DNA from: Bdellovibrionales bacterium
GTDB lineage: Bacteria > Bdellovibrionota > UBA1018 > JADZFF01
NCBI GenBank assembly: GCA_020850015.1
Contig: JADZFF010000110.1
Coordinates: 1 to 37,862 of the forward strand
DNA length: 37,862 bases
Reading direction: 5' to 3'
The first letter of the stretch is position 1; each line of letters starts with the position of its first letter. The notes beneath the pieces were generated by a model. That model was given only the letters and a program-made list of their open reading frames with translations, searched no databases and was not told where the DNA came from. A program made the position numbers and the translations under genes. Positions 9,171 through 18,396 of this stretch are shown here, piece after piece.

Positions 9171-9509
9171 ATGTCGAAACGGATGACGGGAATATTCTCA
9201 GCGCTCTGCGCCGTCGCTGTTCCTGTCGGTGGCCCGCTCCAAGGCCGGGCTGAGTTCGTCGGCGTGCCTTCGGCGCTACGCATACTCGTGTTCCCTCACA
9301 TCGGGCCCTACGTTACGCCCCACGGGCGCCTATCCCAGTGGGCGGGTCCGCGACGTGGCGCTCAGGCTGGCGTCGGGCACGGCGTGGGCATGAGCCAGTG
9401 GGGGGCGCAGACTTTGGCCCTCCATCTGGGGTGGGAAGACCGAGAGATCCTGACTTTCTACTACTCGGGCGTGGAGATCGTGCCCGAGCGTGATATTCCC
9501 GGGGTATGA
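9171..9509 (+). CDS. Short protein with SpoIID/LytB C-terminal motif (truncated SpoIID-like)
   Basis: GHGVGMSQWGAQTLALHLGWEDREILTFYYSGVEI is the characteristic SpoIID/LytB C-terminal motif; total length only 112 aa. Confidence 0.7.
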   Translation: MSKRMTGIFSALCAVAVPVGGPLQGRAEFVGVPSALRILVFPHIGPYVTPHGRLSQWAGPRRGAQAGVGHGVGMSQWGAQTLALHLGWEDREILTFYYSGVEIVPERDIPGV

Positions 9510-10102
9510 CGCAATCCTCGCTGCAATCATCCCTGGTGTCACTGACGATCGACCGCCGCTACAGCGCGCCCGCCGTCGCTGAGGGCCTGGCGCTTCTCGG
9601 GGGTGTTGCGCTCCTGGCCGGGCTCGCGCAGATCCAGTTCCCGCTGCCCTTCTCGCCGGTCCCGATCACCGGTCAGACCTTTGGGGTGGCGCTGATCTCG
9701 CTCCTCTGGGGGCGCCGGGCCTATCGGGTGGTGGGCGCCTATCTTATTGTGGGCTTCCTGGGCGCTCCCGTTTTCGCGGGCGGGCTTTCGGGGCTCAGCT
9801 TTGGCCCGACCTTCGGGTACCTCGTGGGCATGATGGCCGCATCCGTGGCCGTGGGGCGTCTGGCCGAGCGAGGCGCCGCGCGGACCTTCTGGAGGGCGCT
9901 TGGAGCGGCTTACGTCGGCAGCGCGCTCATCTTCGCCTGCGGGCTCGTGGGCCTCTCGCAGTTCGTGAGCCTCGATCAGCTGCTCGTGGCGGGCTTGCTG
10001 CCCTTCTTGCCGGGCGATCTCTTGAAGAACGTCTTGGCCGCGGGATCAGCCTCGCGCGCCACTCGGCTCGGCGGCGGCTCCGGCACTTCCACGATCGCGT
10101 AG
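9506..10102 (+). CDS. bioY: BioY-family biotin transporter
   Basis: AQIQFPLPFSPVPITGQTFGVALISLLWGRRAYRVVGAYLIVGFLGAPVFAGGLSG, GPTFGYLVGMMAAS, LLPFLPGDLLKN. Confidence 0.92.
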   Translation: MTQSSLQSSLVSLTIDRRYSAPAVAEGLALLGGVALLAGLAQIQFPLPFSPVPITGQTFGVALISLLWGRRAYRVVGAYLIVGFLGAPVFAGGLSGLSFGPTFGYLVGMMAASVAVGRLAERGAARTFWRALGAAYVGSALIFACGLVGLSQFVSLDQLLVAGLLPFLPGDLLKNVLAAGSASRATRLGGGSGTSTIA

Positions 10103-10803
10103 GGCGCGGGCCCCAGCTTCTTCCGCGGATCGAGCGGCGTACCGCCGTCGCGGATCTCGAAGTGGGTGTGCGGTCCGGTGGACTTTCCCGTGCTTCCGAG
10201 CAGCGCGATCTTCTGCTGGCTCTTCACCTTCTGGCCAACGGCCACGAGGTTGCGCGTGTTGTGGGCGTAGAAGGTGGTGTGGCGGTCGTCGTGGCGGAGG
10301 ATCACCACGTTGCCGTAGCCGCTCATCTTGTTGTCCGAGTAGAGCACCACGCCGTCCGCGGCGGCAAGAATCGGCTCGCCCGTCTCGGCCGCGACGTCGA
10401 TGCCTTTGTGCATCTTGCCCCAGCGCGCGCCGTATTCCGAGCTGACCACTCCAGCGGCCGTGGGCCAGCGGTACTTTCCTTTGTAGGCGCTCACGGGCGG
10501 GGGCACGCGCTTGGGGGCGGGGCGCCCAGGTGCCGAGCTGGGGCCTCCCTCGATCACTCCAGTGTCGCGCAGCACGTCCAGGATATCCCCGTCGTCGAGG
10601 TTTCCGGAGTCATGGTACTTCATGAATTTCGCGGAGTACTTCCGGTACATCTCGAGCTTGGCCTTCGTCTCGGGCGAAAGCGGCACGGAGTCCACGATCT
10701 GGTTGAGCGTGGGATCCTGCGTGACCTGGAGAGTCTTCATCACGGAGGCGCAGCCGGTGGCCAGGAATACGATTCCAAACAGGAGGGTAGGGAGGTACCG
10801 CAT
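9976..10803 (-). CDS. M23-family peptidoglycan endopeptidase lipoprotein
   Basis: Lipobox FLATGCAS; WPTAAGVVSSEYGARWGKMHKGIDVAAETGEPILAAADGVVLYSDNKMSGYGNVVILRHDDRHTTFYAHN and TGPHTHFEIRDGGTPLDP. Confidence 0.92.
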   Translation of the reverse strand: MRYLPTLLFGIVFLATGCASVMKTLQVTQDPTLNQIVDSVPLSPETKAKLEMYRKYSAKFMKYHDSGNLDDGDILDVLRDTGVIEGGPSSAPGRPAPKRVPPPVSAYKGKYRWPTAAGVVSSEYGARWGKMHKGIDVAAETGEPILAAADGVVLYSDNKMSGYGNVVILRHDDRHTTFYAHNTRNLVAVGQKVKSQQKIALLGSTGKSTGPHTHFEIRDGGTPLDPRKKLGPAPYAIVEVPEPPPSRVAREADPAAKTFFKRSPGKKGSKPATSS

Positions 10804-10817
10804 TGCAAAAGGGTACC

Positions 10818-11948
10818 CTAGCGGCCCAGGAGCATCCAGTCTTCGCCGGCCAGGATCCGGCCGTTAACCTGGATCTCCACGCGGTGCCGGCCGGGGTGGT
10901 AGGCGCGAACCGTTACGGGCTTCAGGCGGTGGTTTTTCTCGATGGGGAGATTCTGGCCCGGCGCGAGCGTCAGAGTTTTGAGCTTGAACACCTTGGGCGT
11001 GGTGTGGCCCCGCGCCTTCGCGTGATGAATCACGTAATCCACGATCAGCTTCTGAGGCTTCTTCGAGCGTGAGCGGAGCTCAAAGCGAAAGCCGAGCGAC
11101 TCGCCTACTGAGACACGCCTCTTCGAGAGCGTCAGACGAAGGGGCGCCAGGGCCGCGCGCCTGCGCGTGTCCACTCCGAGGAGCGCCAGGGCCTCGGGCC
11201 TGCCGGCCTTCACGAGAGTCCGCGCCGCGTGCTTCACGAGAGGGATCATCGTCGCGCGCTCAGTGGCGCTCGCTTCGCGGAGCCAGCGCTTCAATACGCG
11301 AAGGGTCACTTCCGGGTGATCCTTGCTGATGTCGTTCAGGTGGTTCGCCACGCTTCGGCGCACATACTCGGAGGAGTCGTGTTTCAGCCGATCGAGCAGG
11401 GGCAGCGTGGGCGAGGGATCTTTCACGAATGCCGGAATGCGTTCACCCCAGGGAAGCCGCGGGCGTGAGCCCTCCGAGACGAGCCGGCGAACATGCTCGT
11501 CCGAATCTCCGGCCCAAACGGCGAGAAGCCTGAGCGTGCGCTCCGGATGCCGGATCAGGAAGGGCCGAACGGCGAACTCGGCCGTGAAGCGGCGGGTGAG
11601 CGCGTGTAGCGCCCGCATCGCCGGCTCGAAATGCTCGGGGGCGAGCCCCTGCGTCTGCACCCATTCGGTATAGGGCCAGAGGTCGAAGCCCTTGAGGGTG
11701 CCTGCGTTCAATGACTTCAAGAGCACGCCGACGCCCCGGGGAAAGGGCTCGGGCAGGAGCCGCTGAAGCTCAGCGGCAACGAGCTTCACCCGATCCTTGA
11801 GCTCGAGCGGCGCCAGGTGGGGAGCCAGGGCGTGAAGGGAGGCCGAGTCGAACGGCGGATGCGCCTCGCGCAAGGCCGCGCCCATGCGGCTGAGAAGCTC
11901 GGGGCTGATCCAATGTTTGAAGGCGGTGGGTTTGTCGGGGTTGGACAT
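10818..11948 (-). CDS. DNA alkylation repair protein, AlkC-like (HEAT repeats plus C-terminal Ig-like domain)
   Basis: HEAT-like arrays (EYVRRSVANHLNDISKDHPEVTLRVLKRWL) and C-terminal beta domain (LRLTLSKRRVSVGESLGFRFELRSRSKKPQKLIVDYVIHHAKARG...). Confidence 0.8.
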   Translation of the reverse strand: MSNPDKPTAFKHWISPELLSRMGAALREAHPPFDSASLHALAPHLAPLELKDRVKLVAAELQRLLPEPFPRGVGVLLKSLNAGTLKGFDLWPYTEWVQTQGLAPEHFEPAMRALHALTRRFTAEFAVRPFLIRHPERTLRLLAVWAGDSDEHVRRLVSEGSRPRLPWGERIPAFVKDPSPTLPLLDRLKHDSSEYVRRSVANHLNDISKDHPEVTLRVLKRWLREASATERATMIPLVKHAARTLVKAGRPEALALLGVDTRRRAALAPLRLTLSKRRVSVGESLGFRFELRSRSKKPQKLIVDYVIHHAKARGHTTPKVFKLKTLTLAPGQNLPIEKNHRLKPVTVRAYHPGRHRVEIQVNGRILAGEDWMLLGR

Positions 11949-12025
11949 GGGCGCACGCTAGGCTGGCGGGTGGGCCGGCGGCAACCCGGATCTTGCTGCC
12001 GGCCCCACGTGGGACTGTTCGGCGT

Positions 12026-12667
12026 CTATGCGGCATTCGCGCGTTGAGCGCCCCAACCGATCCCGAAGTTTCCGAGGAAATAGGTGACAAGAATCACGGG
12101 GAGCGCCCCCGGAAGGGGATCGACGAATTTTCCCCAGGCGATCAGCGAGTCACTGAGCGTGAAGACCAGGGCGCCGAGATAGGCCAGCGGCGGCCAGGGG
12201 CCCACGAAAACGCTCGAGACCCCCATGGCGGTGATCGCGCCGATGTAGAGGATCACGGGCACTGTCAGGGCACCCAGGCGGGGGTAAAGGATGCCGGTCA
12301 GGATGCCTGAAACGGCGATCGGGATCAGCGCCAGCAGCCCGCGCGCGAAGGAAACACGGCGGCGGTTGCGGACAAAAAACAGGACATAGCAGAGGTGCGC
12401 CACGAGGAACGAAGCTAAGCCCTGCACGAAAAGAGCCTGCCGATCCAGGTGCAGGAAAACGTCGCCCGCGGCCGAACAGAGGAATCCGACAGCAAGGACA
12501 CGCGCCAGCGGCAATCGTGGGTTTTGCCAGTAGAAAGCCGCGAAGAGAAGCGCGGGGGTCGCCTTGAGCGCCGCGCCTGCGGGGTAGTGACCGATCAGTT
12601 GCAGCCCCAGGAAGGCGAGGGCGAAGACCCAGTACAGCAGGTACGTGGAGCGCGCGGTGAGATTCAT
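12026..12667 (-). CDS. YhhN/lysoplasmalogenase family membrane protein
   Basis: KATPALLFAAFYW, FLCSAAGDVFLHLD, FLVAHLCYVLFFV and LVFTLSDSLIAW, typical of the family. Confidence 0.85.
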   Translation of the reverse strand: MNLTARSTYLLYWVFALAFLGLQLIGHYPAGAALKATPALLFAAFYWQNPRLPLARVLAVGFLCSAAGDVFLHLDRQALFVQGLASFLVAHLCYVLFFVRNRRRVSFARGLLALIPIAVSGILTGILYPRLGALTVPVILYIGAITAMGVSSVFVGPWPPLAYLGALVFTLSDSLIAWGKFVDPLPGALPVILVTYFLGNFGIGWGAQRANAA

Positions 12668-12697
12668 CCCGAAGGATTTATCACGGCGCTGGCACGA

Positions 12698-13690
12698 TCA
12701 GTAGAGATAGACTGCGGAGCCGCCCTTCGCGCGGGCGTGCCGGGGGGGGCGGGCGGGCGCCCCGCTCGCCCCCGAGCGGAACACCCAGACCGGACAGCTT
12801 GCCAGACGCGCCACCTGGCGAGCCGTTGATCCTAGAAGAAGCGCGGAGCCGGGCGTGCGCGTCGTGTTCAGGATGATCCGATCCGCCTTTTTCGCCGCGG
12901 CCGTTTTCACGATGGCCTCCGCGATCGAGCGATCCGTCGACCGCACGACGATCTCCGTCTCCACCCCGAGGCGCCGCGTGCTTTCCAGGTCCGAGCTCAG
13001 GTGGGCCTTGCGCGCCTTCAGCTCGTCCGGGTGGGCGGCGGGCGGGATGAAGCCGGGGGTGGCCACGGCCCAGCTGTGGTCGGTGGCCGCGTGGAAAGCC
13101 ACGAGATTCAAGCCGGCCGCGTGGGCGAGCCCGCCCGCGATGGGTGCGATGCGCCGGGCTCCTTCGGAGAGATCCGAGGCGAATAGGGCCAACCCCTGCG
13201 AGTGGGTTGGGGAAGGCTGGGAAGGCAGCACGAGCAGGGGAAGGGGCGCGCGGGAAAGTACCGCCTCGGCGAAGCTGCCCAGCATGAGCCTCTGAATGCC
13301 GCGGCGTCCGTGAGTCGACAGGGCAAGCAGGTCGAACTTCCCCGCGCGAGCCTGAGAGAGCAGAACCTCCACGGCCAAACGGCGGGTGCCCGTGGGGTTC
13401 GGGAGAATTTTCGGCGCCGCGAGCTTCAGGCTGGGGGCCGCTCGCTGCGCTGCCTTGCACCAACCCTGCATGGCCTTGCGCACCCCGGACAGATAGCTCT
13501 TTCGCCGGGCGCCGCTCCAAACGGCGGCCAGGGCGTCGATCTCGGCCGCAGCCAGCACCGTGACCGGCACAACGGTGCCCCGGATGCCTCGGAGCTGACG
13601 GGCCAGCGCGCGGGCCTGCTGCTCAGGGCCGACTTCAGGCGCGGAGAAGGGGTCGATGGACCAGAGGACGCGGGCGGAGGAGAGCTTCAT
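12698..13690 (-). CDS. Universal stress protein, two tandem UspA-like domains
   Basis: FDLLALSTHGRRGIQRLMLGSFAEAVLSRAPLPLLVLP and KADRIILNTTRTPGSALLLGSTARQVARLASCPVWVF. Confidence 0.88.
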   Translation of the reverse strand: MKLSSARVLWSIDPFSAPEVGPEQQARALARQLRGIRGTVVPVTVLAAAEIDALAAVWSGARRKSYLSGVRKAMQGWCKAAQRAAPSLKLAAPKILPNPTGTRRLAVEVLLSQARAGKFDLLALSTHGRRGIQRLMLGSFAEAVLSRAPLPLLVLPSQPSPTHSQGLALFASDLSEGARRIAPIAGGLAHAAGLNLVAFHAATDHSWAVATPGFIPPAAHPDELKARKAHLSSDLESTRRLGVETEIVVRSTDRSIAEAIVKTAAAKKADRIILNTTRTPGSALLLGSTARQVARLASCPVWVFRSGASGAPARPPRHARAKGGSAVYLY

Positions 13691-13832
13691 CTTTTTGGTT
13701 CAAAGCAGGGGATGTGCCAGCTGAGGCGCTCATTTACCCGGGGCCAGGCGGAAGCCTGAGACAGCTTGTCTCGGGGGCCGGGCGAAAGGACGCTTGGGGG
13801 GGCGCCACACAGCAGGGTATATTCCAGGCATT

Positions 13833-14297
13833 ATGAGGGTTGCCCGCCGCTTGATTCCCCGCTCCCTGCTTCATTCGCCGAGGTACCTGCGTCTGTTGTT
13901 TGGCGCTCTAGGGCGCCCGTTCCTTCTTTTCGTGGTGATCATGGGCAACGCGCTCTGGTTCGCCTTGAGCTACCTTTTTCTCAGCGTGGAACGTGGGGTG
14001 AACCCCCGGGTTCAACATTACGGCGATGCGCTCTGGTGGGGTCTGAGCACGCTCACCACCGTGGGCTATGGCGACATCACCCCCCAGACGGGAGCGGGGC
14101 GTCTGATCGGCGGGGCGCTCATGGTCACGGGTAACTTCTTCTTCCTGAGCGTGGGCGGCCTTCTGTTCTCGGCCCTGGCCGCCCAAACCGAGGAGGATAT
14201 TCAGCGCGAGCGTCACATCACCGAACGGGAGCTTCGGGAGGTCCTGGAAGAGATCCAGGCACTGAGGCGGGAAATCCGCGGGATGCCCAAGAGTTAA
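13833..14297 (+). CDS. Two-TM potassium channel protein
   Basis: ALWWGLSTLTTVGYGDITPQTGAGRLIGGALMVTGNFFFLSVGGLLFSALA contains the TVGYGD selectivity filter. ORF opens at 13794; ATG at 13833 preferred. Confidence 0.85.
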   Translation: MRVARRLIPRSLLHSPRYLRLLFGALGRPFLLFVVIMGNALWFALSYLFLSVERGVNPRVQHYGDALWWGLSTLTTVGYGDITPQTGAGRLIGGALMVTGNFFFLSVGGLLFSALAAQTEEDIQRERHITERELREVLEEIQALRREIRGMPKS

Positions 14298-14372
14298 TCG
14301 ATTCACGCGGTTCACAAGATCCAGGGAAAAGGGGGGGTGTTTTCCGGAAACGCCGGCGGTAGGATGCCTCCC

Positions 14373-15248
14373 ATGGAAACCTGCACTCAGATCCCTCGCG
14401 AAATGCCCAAGAACGAGCACCTGTTCCAAGACGAGTTCTTCAACCGCTTCGAGCTGCGGCATGCGCCCAACCCCATCCAGTTGGAGCCAGGGATCGAGAA
14501 GAACTACCTCTTCCCCACCTTTTACGCCGATGCGGTGAATGCGATCGCGATCTTCCTCTGCGATTACGAAGCCGCAGCCGCGCTGATGCCGCACCCCAAG
14601 ATGAAGCCGGTGCGCATGCCCGGCGGACGGGCTCTCATCACCTTTTCCGCCTACCAGTACCGGAACGTCATGAACGTGAATCCCTACAACGAACTGGTGT
14701 GGACTATTCCGGTGATTTTCGATGGGCCTTGGAGCCTGCCCGTATTGCCGATGGTGGCGGGCGGGTTGTTTCCGGGTTTCGGGTTCTGGGTGGTGGGGAT
14801 GCCCGTTACGTCCAGGGAGAACCAGCTTCGCGGGAACAAGATCTGGGGCCTGCCCAAGGTCACTCAGGCCATCGACATCGTGGAGCGCGACGGCCATCTC
14901 GTGAGCTCGGCGCGCGAGGCCACGGGAGAGACCTACGTCGAGTTCGAGGTGCCGCTCACGGGCGGGAAGCCCACGGCCTTCGACACCTCGATGAGCCTGT
15001 ACTCGCGCAAGGACGGCACCTTCCTCCAGAGCGACACCACGCTCAAGGGCAGCTTCCGCGTGACCAAGTTCATGGACCTGCTCTTCAAGAGAAACAAGCC
15101 CTCGCCGCGCCAGTACCTGAGGCTCGGAAACACCCCGTCGGCCCAGGTGCTTCGCGACTTGAAGATCGAGCCGCATCCATTCCAGTTCCGTTACACCGAC
15201 CGCCTGAACGCGGCCTTCGACCTGGCGAAGAAGGAGATCCGCTCATGA
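14373..15248 (+). CDS. Acetoacetate decarboxylase-like family protein
   Basis: MKPVRMPGGRALITFSAYQYRNV, PYNELVWTIPV, GMPVTSRENQLRGNKIWGLPKVTQAIDI. Confidence 0.7.
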   Translation: METCTQIPREMPKNEHLFQDEFFNRFELRHAPNPIQLEPGIEKNYLFPTFYADAVNAIAIFLCDYEAAAALMPHPKMKPVRMPGGRALITFSAYQYRNVMNVNPYNELVWTIPVIFDGPWSLPVLPMVAGGLFPGFGFWVVGMPVTSRENQLRGNKIWGLPKVTQAIDIVERDGHLVSSAREATGETYVEFEVPLTGGKPTAFDTSMSLYSRKDGTFLQSDTTLKGSFRVTKFMDLLFKRNKPSPRQYLRLGNTPSAQVLRDLKIEPHPFQFRYTDRLNAAFDLAKKEIRS

Positions 15249-16255
15249 ACGTCGCGATCGTCGGCGCGGGCGCCGTGGGCGCCACCGTAGGAGCCTGGCT
15301 CGCCCCACATCACGAGAATCTCTGGCTGGTGGATCTGCCTGAGGTCGCGGCGAAGCTCCGCGCGAGCGGCATCACCTCCTTCCTCGGGGAGAAGCCCTCG
15401 GAACGCGAGCCGGTGAAGGTGAAGGTGGTGGACTCGCTCACGAACGTGCCGAGCCCGGATCTGGTGATCCTCTGCGTGAAGAACTACTCGCTCGACTCCG
15501 TGGCCCGCAAGCTGCGCGAGCAACTGGGCGACTCGCCCATCGTGCTCGGTCTGCAGAACGGCGTGGAGAACCAGAAGATCCTTCCGAAGCACTTCTCCAA
15601 GGTCGTGTACGGCATCGTGGCTTACAACGCCTGGCTCGAATCGGTGGGCGTGGTGGGCTACCAGAAGAAGGGGCCCCTCGTGCTCGGAGTCGTGGATTCC
15701 GCGCTGAATCCCGATCGAGACCGCGTGGCGGCGCTGCTCGGAAAGGGGATGCCGATCGAGATCACTGACCGTTTGGCGGATGCCGCGCATTCCAAGATGA
15801 TCGTGAATCTCACGAACTCGCTCACGACTCTCATCGGGCATCCCTTCCAACCCGTGGCTGATCGGGCCGCCTTCCAGAAGCTCCTGACGAGCCTGACCTC
15901 CGAGGGCGTGGAGATCGCCCGTGCCTCTGGATTCCGCGAGGTGAAAATGGGCGGGATGCCCTCCTGGCTCCTGATGCGCGCCGCGGCCCGGCTGCCACGC
16001 TTTCTCACTCGGGGCGCCTTCGAGAAGAACGTGCGCAAGATGGTGATGAGCAGCATGGCGCAGGACATTCTGCAGCGCGGAGGCACCGACTCAGAGCTTG
16101 AGTCTCTGAACGGCTATTTCGTGAATCTGGCCGACCGCGCGGGCGTGCGCGCCCCGATCAACCGGGCGATCTACCGGCTTTGCAAGGAGCGGTTCTCCCG
16201 GCCGGGATTCAAGCCCATGGACGTCACCGAGGTCCTGCGCGAGGTTGCCCGCTAG
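15245..16255 (+). CDS. Ketopantoate reductase-like (ApbA/PanE) oxidoreductase
   Basis: MNVAIVGAGAVGATVGAWLA Rossmann motif; ILCVKNYSLDSVARKL; VLGLQNGVENQKIL. ATG overlaps the upstream stop (ATGA). Confidence 0.9.
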   Translation: MNVAIVGAGAVGATVGAWLAPHHENLWLVDLPEVAAKLRASGITSFLGEKPSEREPVKVKVVDSLTNVPSPDLVILCVKNYSLDSVARKLREQLGDSPIVLGLQNGVENQKILPKHFSKVVYGIVAYNAWLESVGVVGYQKKGPLVLGVVDSALNPDRDRVAALLGKGMPIEITDRLADAAHSKMIVNLTNSLTTLIGHPFQPVADRAAFQKLLTSLTSEGVEIARASGFREVKMGGMPSWLLMRAAARLPRFLTRGAFEKNVRKMVMSSMAQDILQRGGTDSELESLNGYFVNLADRAGVRAPINRAIYRLCKERFSRPGFKPMDVTEVLREVAR

Positions 16256-17016
16256 TTCCCGTAGCCGGCCGCGAGGCGGTGCCGGGCGATCTCATCGTCC
16301 GTGAGGATGTGGTGGTAGAACGCGATCTCGTTGTAATAGGTGGTGGCGCGGCCCGCGTCGAAGCTACCCACCCCGATTCCAAAGCCCGCGGCATAACTGC
16401 CCCCGACAGAGGAAGCCCGGAGCGTGCCGTCCACATAGAGAGAGAGCAGTCCGCCCTCCTTGACTCCCACGAGGTGGTGCCAGTTGCTGTCGTCGATCGA
16501 CACCGACGCGCTGGTGGAATCGACGGCGTGCGAGGCGCCAGAGTCGTCCGTTACCGTGAAGGTGGCGAATCCTCCTGCCATGCAGCCCAGCTCCACGAGA
16601 GCGTTGCCGTTCGCGAAGGCCACGAGGGACTCCGACCCGCTGCAAGTGTTTGCGAGCCTGACCCAGACCTCGATCGCGAGTGGGCCTCCGGGCGACACGG
16701 TGAACTCCGAAGGGACGTTGCCGGCCGAGAGGCTCATGATCCCGGTGGCGTTCGTGTAGAACGCGCGATCGTTGGGATCCGAGAGGATGCCCCCCTCCGC
16801 GCCTACGGTGCCCGCGCCGGTGAAGTCGGCGGGGGTTTGGCTTGAGCCCTTGTCGGCGGCTACGACCCCTGCGGTCTCGTCGAGCCGCCAGTAGGCCATC
16901 GGCGAGTGGAGAAGGATCAGATCCTCGTAGGATTCCAGGCCAGACGAAGCCCCAGGGGCGAGGATCCCCGGCCCGCAGGCGGAAAGTAGAAGGAGGGCGA
17001 CGATCGCGAGGCGCAT
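16252..17016 (-). CDS. LamG-domain (concanavalin A-like) lipoprotein
   Basis: Lipobox LLLSACGPG; SPMAYWRLDETAGVVAADKGSS; NWHHLVGVKEGGLLSLYVDGTLRAS; YYNEIAFYHHILTDDEIARH. Confidence 0.85.
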   Translation of the reverse strand: MRLAIVALLLLSACGPGILAPGASSGLESYEDLILLHSPMAYWRLDETAGVVAADKGSSQTPADFTGAGTVGAEGGILSDPNDRAFYTNATGIMSLSAGNVPSEFTVSPGGPLAIEVWVRLANTCSGSESLVAFANGNALVELGCMAGGFATFTVTDDSGASHAVDSTSASVSIDDSNWHHLVGVKEGGLLSLYVDGTLRASSVGGSYAAGFGIGVGSFDAGRATTYYNEIAFYHHILTDDEIARHRLAAGYGN

Positions 17017-17062
17017 TCCCCACCAGACTAGGGGGAATTCAGTGGGGCCGCAACCAGCGCGC

Positions 17063-17926
17063 TCAGGGGCAGGATTCCCAGCACTCCTGATCGGCCTGCG
17101 CCTCGATCGAGGCGAGCGTGGGCAGGGGCTGATGCTCGATGATCGCCCGCATCGTCCGCACCTGGGTTCTCAGGGTTTCCTCCTCGGTGGGAACGCATCC
17201 CGAAAGCGCGCGGAGCCAGGCCGAGGAGTCGGGAGGGGAGGGAAGCCGTGGGGAGTATCCGAAGTGCCCGGCGATGCTTTCCATCGTGCCCGCCATCCGG
17301 ATGCGGCGGCGCGCGCGCACATAGGACTCAAGCTCGTCGCGATAACGCCGCACCTCGCGCCGGTAGGTTTCGGACATCGACGAGATCCGCAGGCTCACCG
17401 CCGTTCTCAGGGCTGCCGTGGGATCGGCGGGGGGACGAATCGGAGTGGGGCGCACGACGCGGTAGGTTCCACTGGGGGCGTGCTCGTTGAAGGTCCAGCA
17501 CTGCGTACCCTTGCGGTAGATTTTCTTCCTAACGTCTTCCCAACTTCCGGCGCGCGACTGGGTTTCGCAGCGGAAGGGGTACCTGCCCGGTAGCCTCAGC
17601 TCGTACTTGAACCCGAAGGTGCGCGTTTCATGGTCCGTGGGCTCGGGGAAGAAGGAGGCGTCGCCGTCCTCGGGGTACACGAAAAGCCCGTTCCGACCCG
17701 CATGCCTCCCGGGCACCATCCAGGTGGCACGCGCGCGGGGTGAGACCGCGTCGCCCGCCCACTGTTCCCAGCGCCCGATGTCGTCGCCCGGCCCCACCGA
17801 AAGCTGGGAGATCGACTGGAGGCAGCGTTCGTGGTCGGCCCGTTCGGAGGCGCCCGCGCTTTCGCAGAAGAGCGAGCCCCAAGTCAGGGCGACGCAGAGG
17901 GCAAGGCATCGGGAAATCGCTCTCAT
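17063..17926 (-). CDS. Hypothetical exported protein
   Basis: Signal peptide MRAISRCLALCVALTWGSLFCESAGA; contiguous minus-strand ORF of 287 aa. Confidence 0.7.
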   Translation of the reverse strand: MRAISRCLALCVALTWGSLFCESAGASERADHERCLQSISQLSVGPGDDIGRWEQWAGDAVSPRARATWMVPGRHAGRNGLFVYPEDGDASFFPEPTDHETRTFGFKYELRLPGRYPFRCETQSRAGSWEDVRKKIYRKGTQCWTFNEHAPSGTYRVVRPTPIRPPADPTAALRTAVSLRISSMSETYRREVRRYRDELESYVRARRRIRMAGTMESIAGHFGYSPRLPSPPDSSAWLRALSGCVPTEEETLRTQVRTMRAIIEHQPLPTLASIEAQADQECWESCP

Positions 17927-18098
17927 CTCAGAGAGTCACCAGTGCAAAGGAGATGCCCCAACTGTTTGGGCGTATCCGACTTAACAGCAGGAAATCCCAG
18001 GTGAAATCCCATATTAAATCGGGACCTTCGGCCAAGGATTGGTCATGCGTGCTGGTCTGTGCTGTGTCGCGTCTGACGTAATGCGCTTATCGCCTTGC

Positions 18099-18396
18099 TT
18101 ACGAGGTGCTGCTGCGGTTCGCCGTGAGGTTGCCGGCTCCCACGGTGAACGGGTTCAGAAAGGTCGCGGGGGCGCCCTCCTCGAGTTCGCCTTCACGCCC
18201 ACGAGGTGGTGCCAGACGCCGTCGTTGATGGGCGTGGTGCCCTGGGTTTGGTTGGTGCTCGGGCCGTCGTCCGTGCCGCCGAAAAGTGGGTTCCGGCTGT
18301 GTAGGCGAGAGAGAGCCCCAGGCCGGAAGAGTCTGCTCCCATCGCGCCCGACGCCTCATCGAGGCGCCAGTATCCCAGAGGGCCGCGCAAGCGAAC
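18099..18396 (-). pseudogene. Frameshifted LamG-domain remnant
   Basis: Minus-strand reads YWRLDEASGAMGADSSGLGLSLAYT, then in another frame GTTPINDGVWHHLVGV, then in a third frame FTVGAGNLTANRSSTS: LamG motifs in order across three frames. Confidence 0.8.

Noticed and set aside
13908-15176. 422-aa minus-strand ORF
   Set aside because: Antisense to the K+ channel and acetoacetate-decarboxylase-like genes; no domain signal.
14699-15244. N-terminal extension of the ketopantoate-reductase ORF
   Set aside because: Lies out of frame inside the upstream gene; true start is the Rossmann MNVAIVGAG at 15245.
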